A DNA stretch of 64,000 nt from Maricurvus nonylphenolicus (GCF_042854845.1 NZ_AP031498.1:4650001-4714000); one strand, 5' to 3'; positions 34,576 to 44,323 are shown, counted from the first letter of the stretch. Made by a program: numbers and translations. Notes: generated from the sequence alone by a model not told the origin.

Positions 34576-36543
34576 ATGGCCGGCTTAATCCCCCAACCCT
34601 TTATTGATGACCTACTGGATCGCGTCGACATCGTCGATGTGGTGGACAGTCGCGTCAAATTAAAAAAGACCGGCAAAAACTACAGCGCCTGCTGCCCGTT
34701 TCACGACGAAAAGACCCCCTCTTTTACCGTCAGCCCCGACAAACAGTTCTATTACTGCTTCGGCTGTGGCGCCAGCGGCAACGCCCTGGGTTTTGTCCTG
34801 GATTACGACCGGGTCAGCTTTCCCGAAGCCGTAGAACAACTGGCCCGCCTGGCTGGTGTCGAAGTTCCTCGCGAAGCCAAACCCAAAGATGATCCGGCCG
34901 AACGCACCCGCAAGCGCCTGTATGGCCTGCTGGAAAAAGCCGACGAATATTATCAGCAACAGCTGCGCCAGCACCCGGCCAAACACTTCCCGGTTAACTA
35001 CCTGAAAAACCGCGGCCTGAGTGGTGCCATCGCCAAGGATTTCGGTATCGGCTTTGCACCTCCCGGCTGGGACAATTTGATGCAGACCTTGGGTGACAGT
35101 GATGAGACCCGCAAACTGCTGACCGAAGCCGGCATGCTGATTGAAAAGCCGGAAGACGGCCGCCGTTACGACCGCTTTCGCAACCGCATTATGTTCCCGA
35201 TTCGCGATATCCGTGGTCGCATTATCGGTTTTGGCGGCCGGGTACTGGGTGACGATAAACCCAAATATCTCAACTCACCGGAAACCCCGGTATTCCACAA
35301 AGGCAAGGAGCTCTACGGCCTGTATGAAGCTCGCCAAGCCTACCGCCAACTGCCACGCCTGCTGATTGTGGAAGGCTATATGGATGTCGTGGCCCTGGCG
35401 CAATTTGAGATTCGCTACGCCTGTGCCACCCTCGGTACCGCCTGCGGTGAAGACCACCTGACCCGCGCCTTCCGCTACACCAGTGAAATCGTCTTCTGTT
35501 TTGACGGCGACGAAGCTGGCCGCAAAGCCGCCCAACGCGCCCTGGAAAACTGCCTGCCCACCATGGAAGACGGCCGCCATGTGAAATTCCTGTTTTTGCC
35601 CGACGGCGAAGACCCGGACACATTGGTTCGCCAGGTAGGTGCTGAAAAATTCGAAACCATGATTGAAAAAGCGGTGCCGCTGGAGGAATTCCTCTTCGAT
35701 GCCGTTAGCCAGGATATCAATATCCAGACCATGGATGGCCGCGCAACGCTGAGTAAGCGTGTCGCCCCCCTGTTGCACCGACTGCCCACCGGGGTCTTTA
35801 AAGAGCTCATGTTTGCCAACCTGGCAACCCGCACCGGTTTGCCCGTCGATACCCTGATGGAGCTGGTGCATATCGAGGAGCCCGCACCACAACCGGCGCC
35901 GACTCCTAGCGAGCCCGTAACCAGTGAACAACACCCTACTAGTTACGCCCCTGCCTACACCCCGAGCCATATCCCGGCCCAAGCCGCTGCCCACCATAGT
36001 GAGCAAGTACCCACATACGACGAACCACCTATGGAGTTGGAGGCAACCTATCAGGTAACCCACAATCGCGCCCCCAAAAACAAAGCGCCGCAGTTCTACC
36101 GCCAAACCCAGGAAAAACACCTGATCGCCCTGCTGCTGCAACACCCTATCCTGGCTAACCAGGTCGAGGATATAACCCCACTACAGAACAGCGACAACCC
36201 GGATTTAGCTATCCTGGCCGAGCTGATTGAGCTGCTACAGCAACGCCCAAACTACAGCATCAACCGTATTCTGGGCTACTGGCGAGGCACTCGCGGGGCC
36301 GATGCCACCGACGAATTATCCGCCCTGGCGGCCACTGATCTGGTGGTTGACGCCAAACAAAGCAGTGGCTTTGACGCCAGCGGTGAGTTCCGCGAATGCC
36401 TGCAACGGGTTATTTCGCAACTGCAGCGGCAAAATGGCGGCAACACGCTGGAAAAGCTGCAACGCAAGGGCTTAAATAACCTTAGTGAGGATGAAAAACG
36501 CCTCTACCGCGAAGAGTTAGCCAAAGCTCGCACCTCCAAATAG
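34576..36543 (+). CDS. dnaG: DNA primase
   Basis: The 655-residue primase has an N-terminal CHC2 zinc ribbon (SACCPFHDEKTPSF...YYCFGCGASG, about residues 38-64). The catalytic core carries FRNRIMFPIRDIRGR, the TOPRIM domain has EGYMDVVAL and FDGDEAGRKAA, and the C-terminal helicase-interaction domain binds DnaB. A Pro/Ala-rich linker at about residues 435-485 separates core and C-terminus. It starts 52 bp after yqeY in the operon leading to rpoD. Confidence 0.97.
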   Translation: MAGLIPQPFIDDLLDRVDIVDVVDSRVKLKKTGKNYSACCPFHDEKTPSFTVSPDKQFYYCFGCGASGNALGFVLDYDRVSFPEAVEQLARLAGVEVPREAKPKDDPAERTRKRLYGLLEKADEYYQQQLRQHPAKHFPVNYLKNRGLSGAIAKDFGIGFAPPGWDNLMQTLGDSDETRKLLTEAGMLIEKPEDGRRYDRFRNRIMFPIRDIRGRIIGFGGRVLGDDKPKYLNSPETPVFHKGKELYGLYEARQAYRQLPRLLIVEGYMDVVALAQFEIRYACATLGTACGEDHLTRAFRYTSEIVFCFDGDEAGRKAAQRALENCLPTMEDGRHVKFLFLPDGEDPDTLVRQVGAEKFETMIEKAVPLEEFLFDAVSQDINIQTMDGRATLSKRVAPLLHRLPTGVFKELMFANLATRTGLPVDTLMELVHIEEPAPQPAPTPSEPVTSEQHPTSYAPAYTPSHIPAQAAAHHSEQVPTYDEPPMELEATYQVTHNRAPKNKAPQFYRQTQEKHLIALLLQHPILANQVEDITPLQNSDNPDLAILAELIELLQQRPNYSINRILGYWRGTRGADATDELSALAATDLVVDAKQSSGFDASGEFRECLQRVISQLQRQNGGNTLEKLQRKGLNNLSEDEKRLYREELAKARTSK

Positions 36544-36617
36544 TTAAACAGCTCTAAAGCTAATAAATTAAACGACTCAAAGGCTTGAATTTATAGAACC
36601 AGGCGCCATATATGCGC

Positions 36618-36623
36618 TATAAT
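36618..36623 (+). promoter_or_regulatory. putative -10 box before rpoD
   Basis: A consensus TATAAT lies 40 bp before the rpoD ATG within GCGCTATAATTTCGCGC, but no good -35 is seen (best TAGAAC with an 18-bp spacer). It could be an extra internal promoter of the operon, such as the heat-shock-type promoters known near rpoD. Confidence 0.35.
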
Positions 36624-36663
36624 TTCGCGCTTTTGTATTCCACCTACAGTCACAGGGTCACGA

Positions 36664-38484
36664 ATGTCTGAACAAGCCCAAGAGCAATCTCGTATTAAAG
36701 AGCTGATCGCCCGTGGTAAAGAGCAGGGTTACCTTACCTATGCTGAAGTAAACGACCACTTACCCGAAGACATTTCTGATCCGGATCAGGTCGAAGATAT
36801 CATCCAGATGATCAATGACCTGGGTATCAAGGTGTACGAAAACGCACCGGATGCCGAAGAGATCCTGATGGCTGACGGTGACTCCTCCGCCGATGAGATC
36901 GCCGCTGCTGAAGCCGCTGCTGCCCTGGCCGCCGTAGAAACCGAAGCCGGTCGCACCACTGACCCAGTGCGTATGTATATGCGCGAAATGGGTACCGTAG
37001 AGCTGCTGACCCGCGAAGGCGAAATCGCCATTGCCAAGCGTATCGAAGAAGGTACCCGTGAGCTGATGCACGCCATCGCCTACTGGCCTGGCGCGGTTGA
37101 AAAGCTGCTGAACGAATACGACCTGATTGAACAGGAAGAACGTCGCCTGCCAGACGTTATCGCTGGTTGGCTAGACCCTGCCGACGAAGTCCCCTCCGCC
37201 CTGGCTCAAGCCCAAGCGGCTCAGGAAGCTGGCGACAGTGATGATGACGATGATGACGACGAAAATGCCGGTGGCGTAGATCCAGAAGAAGCCAAAGAGC
37301 GCTTCGAAGAGCTGCGCGCCCAGTGGAAAAAAGCTGAAGCCGCTCTGGAAAAACACGGCCGTGACAGCAAAGAAGGCGGCAAAGCCCTGGAAGAGCTGGG
37401 TGAAGTCTTCAAATACTTCAAACTGCCACCACGTCAGTTCGACCCGCAGTACGGTTCCATCCGTGGCATTCTGGAAAGCATCCGTAAAGAAGAGCGCAAC
37501 ATCATGCAGCTTTGTGTACGCAAAGCCAAAATGCCGCGCAAGACCTTTATCAAAGAGTTCCCAGGTAACGAGATTAACGAAGACTGGATCCCGGAAATCG
37601 TTAAGAAGAAGCGCGACTACTCCGACACCATCAAAGCGGTGGCCGGCGACATCATGCGCTCCCAGCGCAAGCTGCAACAATTTGAAGACATGACTGGCCT
37701 GGAGCTGGCGGCGATCAAAGAGATCAACCGTCGCATGTCCATCGGTGAAGCCCGTGCTCGCCGCGCCAAGAAAGAAATGGTTGAAGCCAACCTGCGTCTG
37801 GTTATCTCGATTGCCAAAAAGTACACCAACCGTGGCCTGCAGTTCCTCGACCTGATTCAGGAAGGTAACATCGGTCTGATGAAGGCGGTGGATAAGTTTG
37901 AATACCGTCGCGGTTACAAGTTCTCGACCTACGCCACCTGGTGGATTCGTCAGGCGATTACCCGTTCTATTGCCGACCAGGCACGTACCATCCGTATTCC
38001 GGTACACATGATTGAGACCATCAACAAGCTCAACCGTGTTAGCCGCCAGATGCTGCAGGAAATGGGCCGCGAGCCAACGCCTGAAGAACTGGGCGAGCGT
38101 ATGGACATGCCGGAAGACAAGGTTCGCAAAGTCCTGAAGATTGCCAAAGAGCCAATCTCCATGGAAACCCCCATCGGTGACGACGAAGATTCACATCTGG
38201 GCGACTTTATCGAAGACTCCACCATCGTATCCCCAGTGGAATCTGCGACCTCCGAAGGCCTGGAAGAAGCCACCAAAGACGTACTGTCTGGCCTGACCGC
38301 CCGTGAAGCCAAGGTACTGCGTATGCGCTTCGGTATTAATATGAATACCGACCACACCCTGGAAGAAGTAGGCAAGCAGTTCGACGTAACCCGTGAACGT
38401 ATCCGTCAGATCGAAGCCAAGGCCCTGCGCAAACTGCGTCACCCTTCCCGCTCCGATCACCTGCGTAGCTTCCTGGACGAGTAA
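36664..38484 (+). CDS. rpoD: RNA polymerase primary sigma factor (sigma-70)
   Basis: The 606-residue sigma factor has region 1.1 (about 1-80) and region 1.2 (TDPVRMYMREMGTVELLTREGE). A non-conserved spacer follows, with an acidic stretch (SDDDDDDDENAGG at about residue 191). Region 2 reads LRLVISIAKKYTNRGLQFLDL and the 2.4 motif is YATWWIRQAITRS. Regions 3 and 4 follow, the latter with VTRERIRQIEAKALRKLRH. The last residues RSFLDE are typical. A strong terminator follows. Confidence 0.98.
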   Translation: MSEQAQEQSRIKELIARGKEQGYLTYAEVNDHLPEDISDPDQVEDIIQMINDLGIKVYENAPDAEEILMADGDSSADEIAAAEAAAALAAVETEAGRTTDPVRMYMREMGTVELLTREGEIAIAKRIEEGTRELMHAIAYWPGAVEKLLNEYDLIEQEERRLPDVIAGWLDPADEVPSALAQAQAAQEAGDSDDDDDDDENAGGVDPEEAKERFEELRAQWKKAEAALEKHGRDSKEGGKALEELGEVFKYFKLPPRQFDPQYGSIRGILESIRKEERNIMQLCVRKAKMPRKTFIKEFPGNEINEDWIPEIVKKKRDYSDTIKAVAGDIMRSQRKLQQFEDMTGLELAAIKEINRRMSIGEARARRAKKEMVEANLRLVISIAKKYTNRGLQFLDLIQEGNIGLMKAVDKFEYRRGYKFSTYATWWIRQAITRSIADQARTIRIPVHMIETINKLNRVSRQMLQEMGREPTPEELGERMDMPEDKVRKVLKIAKEPISMETPIGDDEDSHLGDFIEDSTIVSPVESATSEGLEEATKDVLSGLTAREAKVLRMRFGINMNTDHTLEEVGKQFDVTRERIRQIEAKALRKLRHPSRSDHLRSFLDE

Positions 38485-38506
38485 TCCCGTCACAGATGCT
38501 AGCCAG

Positions 38507-38541
38507 AAAAACGGGGCGCATGAAAATGCGCCCCGTTTTTT
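38507..38541 (+). terminator. rho-independent terminator after rpoD
   Basis: AAAAACGGGGCGCA (38507-38520) pairs with TGCGCCCCGTTTTT followed by T residues. With its 5' flank GCTAGCCAGAAA (from 38498) it closely resembles the terminator at 48321-48370, the other border of the agmatine island. Confidence 0.9.
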
Positions 38542-38572
38542 TTGAATCTGGCCATCCCTTTTGTGCCACGCT

Positions 38573-39415
38573 ATGCTTGGCCTAATGAACGTATCTCACT
38601 CAGATAACACCTTAAGCCAAGCCATACGCGCCCTGGGACATAACGATTTTTTTCCAGCGCTACTCTCCTGGCTGGAAATAGACAAGCTGGTCACTGATCC
38701 ACTGGCATTACTCTACCAACCGGATCAACGCCCCATAGTGCTTTATCACTCCTATGATCAAAAGCATTACCAGGATCATGTTCGCGCCTATATCGATACC
38801 GGTATCTACGTACTGGATCCTTTTTACCGGGCCAGTGTCGAGCATCAACAGCAAGGCATTTCGGAACTAGCAGATGTCGCACCAGACGAATTCGAACAAT
38901 CCGAGTTTTTTACCCAGTATTACGCACCACTCAAGCTGCATCATGAAATCACCGTGTTGGTCCCATTAAACGAACATTGTTTTTTACATTTCTCCCTCGA
39001 TACAGCCGAAGGCTCAGAACAAACATGTCGCGATATCCTTGAGGCCAGGATTGATGTGCTGACGTCCCTCCTGTTTCAGCAGGGGCAACAACTACTGCAG
39101 CAAAACGACTCACAACACTTTGTCGCACAGAGCGTGCATCAGGCGCTCAACAATTTTGGCAGCAGTATTCTGACCCCCAGAGAACAAGATATCGTTCACC
39201 TTATGCTGCAGGGGCACTCCAATCAGTCCGCCGCAGAAAAGCTTAACGTGGCCCACTCAACCGTCAAAAGTCACCGCAAGAGCATCTACCAGAAGCTCGA
39301 TATTACCAGCCAGTCGGAGCTGTTTTACCTCTTTCTCGACGCGTTACCCCATCTTTCGGCAGACACCCCCGACCCACTGAGCCACTATCTAACGCCTCCT
39401 CCCAAGGGGGGATAG
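38573..39415 (+). CDS. LuxR-family transcriptional regulator of guanidine/polyamine island
   Basis: A roughly 280-residue regulator. The N-terminal ~190 residues form an unknown sensing domain (contains HDFFPALLSWLEI-like helices and YYAPLKLHHEITVLVPL; not an obvious autoinducer domain). A GerE HTH of about 60 residues follows (LTPREQDIVHLMLQGHSN; KLNVAHSTVKSHRKSIYQKL). The start is uncertain: ATGs at 38573 and 38585 both lack a good ribosome site. It is directly upstream of the agmatinase on the same strand, and a candidate operator overlaps its last codons. I infer that it activates the island. Confidence 0.82.
   Translation: MLGLMNVSHSDNTLSQAIRALGHNDFFPALLSWLEIDKLVTDPLALLYQPDQRPIVLYHSYDQKHYQDHVRAYIDTGIYVLDPFYRASVEHQQQGISELADVAPDEFEQSEFFTQYYAPLKLHHEITVLVPLNEHCFLHFSLDTAEGSEQTCRDILEARIDVLTSLLFQQGQQLLQQNDSQHFVAQSVHQALNNFGSSILTPREQDIVHLMLQGHSNQSAAEKLNVAHSTVKSHRKSIYQKLDITSQSELFYLFLDALPHLSADTPDPLSHYLTPPPKGG
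39396..39413. promoter_or_regulatory. candidate regulator site upstream of speB (site 1)
   Basis: CTCCTCCCAAGGGGGGAT lies 73-90 bp before the speB ATG, inside the 3' end of the LuxR gene. It is the weakest of four C-rich/G-rich palindromes in the island (12 of 18 positions match site 3) but keeps the CCC-N2-3-GGGGGAT form. Confidence 0.4.
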
Positions 39416-39485
39416 GGGCAAAGGCCCTTAATGGTTAGACTGGAACCCTCACTTAAATTCTCATCTATTTAACTCAGAGGTAGCC

Positions 39486-40430
39486 ATGTCTCGCCCCACC
39501 GATTTTGCCATAACCCGAGACGCCTTAACCGGCAGCGACGTCGAGCCCACTTACGCTGGCGTCCTTAGCTTTTTACGCCGTAAATACAGCCGAGATCTCG
39601 CAGGTGTCGATGTCGCCGTAACCGGCGTCCCCTTTGACCTGGCAGTATCCAATCGCTCAGGCGCCCGTCTGGGCCCCAGAGCCATACGCGCAGCATCCAG
39701 CAACCTGGCCTGGGGAAAGGTTAATCATTGGGGCTTTGACCCTTTTGAGCAGCTTGCCGTGGTGGATTACGGCGATTGCGGCTTCGATAGCAGCTGCCCC
39801 CAGGAAGTCCCTGATGTGATAGAAAATCACATCACCAACATCTTGAACCAGGATACCGCCACACTAACCCTGGGCGGCGATCATTTTATTACCTATCCGA
39901 TCATCAAAGCCTACGCCAAAAAATTCGGCCCGTTATCACTGATTCACTTTGATGCCCACTACGACACCTGGAATGACAGCAAGGGCACCATTGATCACGG
40001 CACCATGTTTTATCACGCGGTACAGGAAGGGCTGATTGATCCCTCCCGCTCTATTCAAATTGGTATGCGCACCAGCATTGATGACACCATCGGCTTTCAG
40101 GTACTGGATGCACACTGGGTTCATACGCACGGCGTCGAGGCTGTTGTTGAAGCCATTCGCAACCGTATTGGCGATCACCCCAGCTACCTGACCTTCGATA
40201 TTGATTGCCTTGATCCCAGCTATGCTCCAGGCACCGGCACACCGGTAATTGGCGGCCTAACCAGCTACCAGGCCCAGCGTATTCTGCGAGGATTGGAAGG
40301 AATCAATCTGGTGGGTATGGATCAGGTAGAAGTGGCCCCCGCTTATGACAACGCAGAAATCACCGCACTTGCCGCCGCAAGCTTGGCGCTGGATATGCTG
40401 TGCATCTATGCCAAACGGCTAAACAAATAA
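39486..40430 (+). CDS. speB: agmatinase (SpeB-like ureohydrolase)
   Basis: The 314-residue binuclear manganese hydrolase cleaves agmatine to putrescine and urea. Metal ligands are visible in GGDHFITYP, HFDAHYDT and FDIDCLDPSYAPGTGTP. The stretches DHGTMFYHAVQEGLIDP and GMDQVEVAPAYDNAEITALAAASLALDML closely follow E. coli SpeB. It is downstream of the LuxR regulator and convergent with the guanidinobutyrase gene across a shared terminator. Confidence 0.9.
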   Translation: MSRPTDFAITRDALTGSDVEPTYAGVLSFLRRKYSRDLAGVDVAVTGVPFDLAVSNRSGARLGPRAIRAASSNLAWGKVNHWGFDPFEQLAVVDYGDCGFDSSCPQEVPDVIENHITNILNQDTATLTLGGDHFITYPIIKAYAKKFGPLSLIHFDAHYDTWNDSKGTIDHGTMFYHAVQEGLIDPSRSIQIGMRTSIDDTIGFQVLDAHWVHTHGVEAVVEAIRNRIGDHPSYLTFDIDCLDPSYAPGTGTPVIGGLTSYQAQRILRGLEGINLVGMDQVEVAPAYDNAEITALAAASLALDMLCIYAKRLNK

Positions 40431-40445
40431 GGCTTTAGAGCTATC

Positions 40446-40487
40446 AAAAAAAACGCCCATCACCGTAAAAGGTAATGGGCGTTTTTG
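40446..40487. terminator. bidirectional terminator between speB and gbuA
   Basis: AAAAAACGCCCATCACC pairs with GGTAATGGGCGTTTTT (40471-40486) with one mismatch. A-run and T-run flank both sides, so it can end transcripts arriving from either convergent gene. Confidence 0.88.
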
Positions 40488-40531
40488 CGTTTCATTGGCA
40501 GCTAGATAAGCAGCCAAATAGGCAGCTAAAT

Positions 40532-41488
40532 TTAGTCTCTTCTTAAACAGCCGGGGAAACTACACAACATTTCAAACAACAGATTCGCCGCCAGCAATGA
40601 TGTGTTGCCACTGGGGTCATAAGGTGGAGAAACCTCTACCAAGTCAGCACCGACGACATTGGTTCCCCAGCATCCGCGAATAATTTCCAGCCCCTGCGCC
40701 GCGGTTAAACCTGCGGGCTCTGGAGTGCCTGTACCGGGCGCAACCGATGGATCCAGCCCGTCGATATCAAACGACAAATACACTGGCGTCTCCTCACCAA
40801 TTCGCTGACGAACTTCCGCCATCAAAGGCTCTAGCGACTTATGCCAACACTCTTCAGCCTGCACGACTCTAACACCCTGATTACGAGACCAGTCAAAATC
40901 TTCAGCGCTATACCCCGTGGCACGCAAACCAATCTGGACCATCTTGTTACCATCAACCAGACCTTCCTCCAGCGCACGACGGAAGATAGTGCCGTGGCAT
41001 TCACGCTCACCAAACATATCATCATTGATATCAGCATGGGCATCCACATGGATCAGCGCCATGGTGCCATGTTTCTTTTTTAACGCGCGCAAAATTGGCA
41101 GCGCGATGGTGTGATCACCGCCTACGGTAAGCGGTTTAATATCGTGACTCACCAGCTGGTCGTAATAGTCTTCAATAATGCGGATAGATTCTTTCAGATT
41201 AAACGTATTCAGCGGTACGTCACCCACGTCGGCAATCTGGAAACTATCAAATGGGGCCGCGCGGGTTGCCATCCCGTAAGGACGTACAAGGACAGACTCA
41301 TTTCGCACACTGCGCGGTCCAAAACGGCTACCGCTGCGATTACTGGTACCAATATCCAGTGGCACACCAACAATAGCGATGTCCAGATCATCAGACAAAG
41401 GGGCAGACGGTAAGCGAAACATGGTGCCCGGGCCACCAAAGCGCGGCATTTCATTACCACCGAGTGGCTGATTAAAGGATCGACTCAT
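40532..41488 (-). CDS. gbuA: guanidinobutyrase (GbuA-like ureohydrolase)
   Basis: A 318-residue arginase-family enzyme whose start (NQPLGGNEMPRFGG) and the blocks VGVPLDIGTSNRSG, EECWHKSLEPLMAEVR and YDPSGNTSLLAANLL match Pseudomonas 4-guanidinobutyrase as I recall it. Metal ligands are in GGDHTIALP, HVDAHADIN and FDIDGLDPS. It would convert 4-guanidinobutyrate to GABA and urea. It is the last gene of the operon aminotransferase-ALDH-gbuA, 14 bp after the dehydrogenase. Confidence 0.88.
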   Translation of the reverse strand: MSRSFNQPLGGNEMPRFGGPGTMFRLPSAPLSDDLDIAIVGVPLDIGTSNRSGSRFGPRSVRNESVLVRPYGMATRAAPFDSFQIADVGDVPLNTFNLKESIRIIEDYYDQLVSHDIKPLTVGGDHTIALPILRALKKKHGTMALIHVDAHADINDDMFGERECHGTIFRRALEEGLVDGNKMVQIGLRATGYSAEDFDWSRNQGVRVVQAEECWHKSLEPLMAEVRQRIGEETPVYLSFDIDGLDPSVAPGTGTPEPAGLTAAQGLEIIRGCWGTNVVGADLVEVSPPYDPSGNTSLLAANLLFEMLCSFPGCLRRD

Positions 41489-41502
41489 AATTACTCCGTT
41501 CG

Positions 41503-42921
41503 TTATCCAACATTTCTCTGGATAGCTTTAACTTCCAAAAACTCTTCGATACCCAGGCTGGAAAACTCCCGCCCATTACCCGACTGTTTGTATCCACCAA
41601 AAGGCACACGAGAATCGAACAAAGCACCATTGAGGTAGCATTGTCCTGCCCGGATTTTCCTGGCAATGGCAAGCGCTTCACTTTCACTACCTGCGAACAC
41701 GCCTGAAGACAGACCGTAGGGCGTGTCGTTGGCAATCGATACCGCCTCTTCAATATCAGTGTAGGGGATTATGCATAACACCGGACCGAAAATTTCTTCC
41801 CGTGCGATAGCCATTTGATTGTTAACGTCGGCAAAGATTGTGGGCTGGATATAGAATCCTTTACCCTCCACCTGCTGGGTTTCACCACCACAGACCAAAC
41901 GCCCACCTTCGTTAACGCCTTTTTCAATATAAGCCATCACACGCTGCTGTTGCAGTTGTGAACTCATAGGCCCCAAGAACGCTTGGTCGTCGATTCCTAT
42001 CTCAAGAGATTCAGCAACCTCTTTCGCAATCGCAACAGCCTCTTCGTAACTACCGGAGGGCACCAGCATTCGGGTTAAGGCAACGCAGGTTTGACCGCTG
42101 TTGATCATCACATCCTCCACCCCGAAACGAACTGCAGCTTCGAGATCAGCGCTTGCGGTAATAATCAGGGGCGACTTGCCGCCCAACTCCTGAGTTACTC
42201 GCTTAACGGTAGGGGCCGCCGCTTTAGCGATCTCCACCCCCGCTCGTGTAGAGCCGGTAAACGAGACCACATCAACGTCTATGTGCTGACTCAAATGAGC
42301 ACCCACATTCTGCCCAGTGCCGGGAACCAAATTAAACACTCCTGCAGGCACTCCGGCTTCGGCCAGAATTTCAGCCATGATGTAATCCTGTAGCGGTGTT
42401 TGCTCAGACGGTTTTACCACCATGGTGCAACCAGCAGCTAAAGCCGCCCCCACCTTGCCGACAAATTGGTGTAACGGATAATTCCACGGGTTAATAAAAG
42501 CGCAGACACCTGCCGGCTCCCTAACCACAATAGAATCGTGCATGGGCTCTTCCCACTTTACCGCATCCATATGTTCGGCAAACAAGCGCATAGCTTCAAT
42601 AGGGCCCTCAATCTGTAACCACTTGGCTACGGCTAATGGGCAGCCCATACTGTCGGACACGGCTTGCGCCAACTCATCAAAACGGGCTTGCATACCGTCG
42701 GCAATAGCTAGCAGTAATTGCTGTCGTTGCTGAACGCTGGTTGCAGACCAGGCTGGAAAAGCCGCCTTGGCGGCAGCTACTGCCTCATCTACATCCTGAC
42801 TGTTACCAGAGGGCACTCTGGCCACCAGCGTTTCGGTTGCAGGATTGATAATGTCCAAGATTTCCAGGCTACTGGACTCAACCCAACGACCGTCAATAAA
42901 AATCTTATCGAGATTACTCAT
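41503..42921 (-). CDS. aldehyde dehydrogenase (likely 4-guanidinobutyraldehyde/aminobutyraldehyde)
   Basis: The 472-residue NAD(P)-dependent dehydrogenase has the general base Glu in VTQELGGKSPLII, the catalytic Cys in NSGQTCVALTRM, the cofactor motif FTGSTRAGVEI, and FGPVLCIIPY near the C-terminus. From its place between a class III aminotransferase and guanidinobutyrase, I infer that it oxidises 4-guanidinobutanal or 4-aminobutanal, as KauB does in Pseudomonas. The 10-bp gaps on both sides indicate one transcript. Confidence 0.88.
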   Translation of the reverse strand: MSNLDKIFIDGRWVESSSLEILDIINPATETLVARVPSGNSQDVDEAVAAAKAAFPAWSATSVQQRQQLLLAIADGMQARFDELAQAVSDSMGCPLAVAKWLQIEGPIEAMRLFAEHMDAVKWEEPMHDSIVVREPAGVCAFINPWNYPLHQFVGKVGAALAAGCTMVVKPSEQTPLQDYIMAEILAEAGVPAGVFNLVPGTGQNVGAHLSQHIDVDVVSFTGSTRAGVEIAKAAAPTVKRVTQELGGKSPLIITASADLEAAVRFGVEDVMINSGQTCVALTRMLVPSGSYEEAVAIAKEVAESLEIGIDDQAFLGPMSSQLQQQRVMAYIEKGVNEGGRLVCGGETQQVEGKGFYIQPTIFADVNNQMAIAREEIFGPVLCIIPYTDIEEAVSIANDTPYGLSSGVFAGSESEALAIARKIRAGQCYLNGALFDSRVPFGGYKQSGNGREFSSLGIEEFLEVKAIQRNVG

Positions 42922-42931
42922 GATAACGTCC

Positions 42932-44323
42932 TTACAACTGATAGCCTTCAGAGTTCAGCTCCGCGACAACCTCTTCAATACTGGACCTTAAGGTGTCGAC
43001 AATAAAATCAATATCCTCACGTGTCAGATTCAGCGGTGGAGACATTACATTTAAATGCACAATGGGCCGAACAATTAATCCCTTGCCATCGGCAAGGTTA
43101 GAAATACGCTTACCGATATCCAGCTCTTCAGGGAATAATTCATAGTTGTCCTTGTTCGCGACAAATTCGACACACCACATAAAACCGCGCCCTCGAACAT
43201 CCCCCACAATAGGAAGATCCAACAGAGATTCCAACCGTTCCTTAAAATATGGTGCCAACTCGCTAACATTTCCAGCGAGATTCTCTCGCTCCATGATTTC
43301 AATATTTTTTAACGCCGCAGCACAGGCAACCGGATGACCGGAATACGTAAAGCCATGTGCAAAACAACGCCCATGCCCCTCCTCACTGATCACCTGGTGG
43401 ATTTTGTCGGAATAGATAGTGGCGCCCAACGGCTGGTAACCGGAAGTCAAACCTTTTGCACAGGTAATAATGTCTGGCTGAATATTGAATTCATCTGCCG
43501 ACGCAAACCAGTGGCCCAAGCGGCCAAAGGCGGTGACAACCTCATCGGACACATAAAGAATGTCGTATTTCTGGCAGAGCTCCCAGGTGCGCTGATGATA
43601 ACCCTGCGGCGGTACAATCACTCCACCGGCACCAAGAATAGGCTCGGCAAAAAATGCCGCAACACTATCTTCACCACCCAGCTCGATAATTTTATCTTCC
43701 AGCTCCTGGATCAAGGCATCGAGGAATTCGGCTTCAGTTTTGCCACTGCTATCGCCATAGAATTTCGGTGCTGAAACATGGTGGATCGTATCACTAAGGT
43801 AATCAAACTCCGGCGGGTGATCACCCGCCTTGCCACCAATAGACATGGCCGCAAAGGTGGAGCCATGATAGGACGACTTGCGGGATATGATGTGCTTTTT
43901 ATCATGTTTACCGCGGCAGTTCTGATAGTAGTGAATCAAACGAAAAGCCGTATCAACAGCAGTAGAACCGCCACAACTATAAAACACATGATCCAAATCG
44001 CCCGGCGCCAGCGAGGCCAGTTTTTCTGCCAACAAGGTCGCAGGCACATTGGTCAAATCCACAAACGGACTGGAGTAAGACATCAAGCGCACCTGCTCAG
44101 CGATGGCATCAGCCATTTCTTCGCGGCCGGTGCCGATATTGTTGCACCATAAGCCCCCTACAGCGTCCAGATAACGGTTGTTATCTGTGTCATAGATGTA
44201 ACAGCCTTCCGCCCGCCCAATGGGAAGTGCACCTTCATGCTTATACACATCAAACACCGTCCAAGGGTGAGTGAAGTGCGCCTTATCTTTTTCCATTAAC
44301 TGTTGGGTGCTGTAATCGCTCAT
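42932..44323 (-). CDS. class III aminotransferase, likely diamine/agmatine:pyruvate
   Basis: The 463-residue PLP enzyme is of the omega-amino acid:pyruvate type. Features: FTHPWTVFDVYKHEGALPIGRAEG (in pieces) at the N-terminus, YSCGGSTAVDTAFRL, PLP-binding DEVVTAFGRLGHWF, Schiff-base Lys in TCAKGLTSGYQPLGA, and a C-terminal RPIVHLNVMSPPLNL. Relatives such as SpuC transaminate putrescine. As first gene of the operon with an aldehyde dehydrogenase and guanidinobutyrase, agmatine is an attractive substrate. A candidate operator lies 65-82 bp upstream. Confidence 0.88.
   Translation of the reverse strand: MSDYSTQQLMEKDKAHFTHPWTVFDVYKHEGALPIGRAEGCYIYDTDNNRYLDAVGGLWCNNIGTGREEMADAIAEQVRLMSYSSPFVDLTNVPATLLAEKLASLAPGDLDHVFYSCGGSTAVDTAFRLIHYYQNCRGKHDKKHIISRKSSYHGSTFAAMSIGGKAGDHPPEFDYLSDTIHHVSAPKFYGDSSGKTEAEFLDALIQELEDKIIELGGEDSVAAFFAEPILGAGGVIVPPQGYHQRTWELCQKYDILYVSDEVVTAFGRLGHWFASADEFNIQPDIITCAKGLTSGYQPLGATIYSDKIHQVISEEGHGRCFAHGFTYSGHPVACAAALKNIEIMERENLAGNVSELAPYFKERLESLLDLPIVGDVRGRGFMWCVEFVANKDNYELFPEELDIGKRISNLADGKGLIVRPIVHLNVMSPPLNLTREDIDFIVDTLRSSIEEVVAELNSEGYQL

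Noticed and set aside
35275..36144. 289-codon frame antisense to dnaG
   Set aside because: Shadow of the primase gene, with no recognisable domains.
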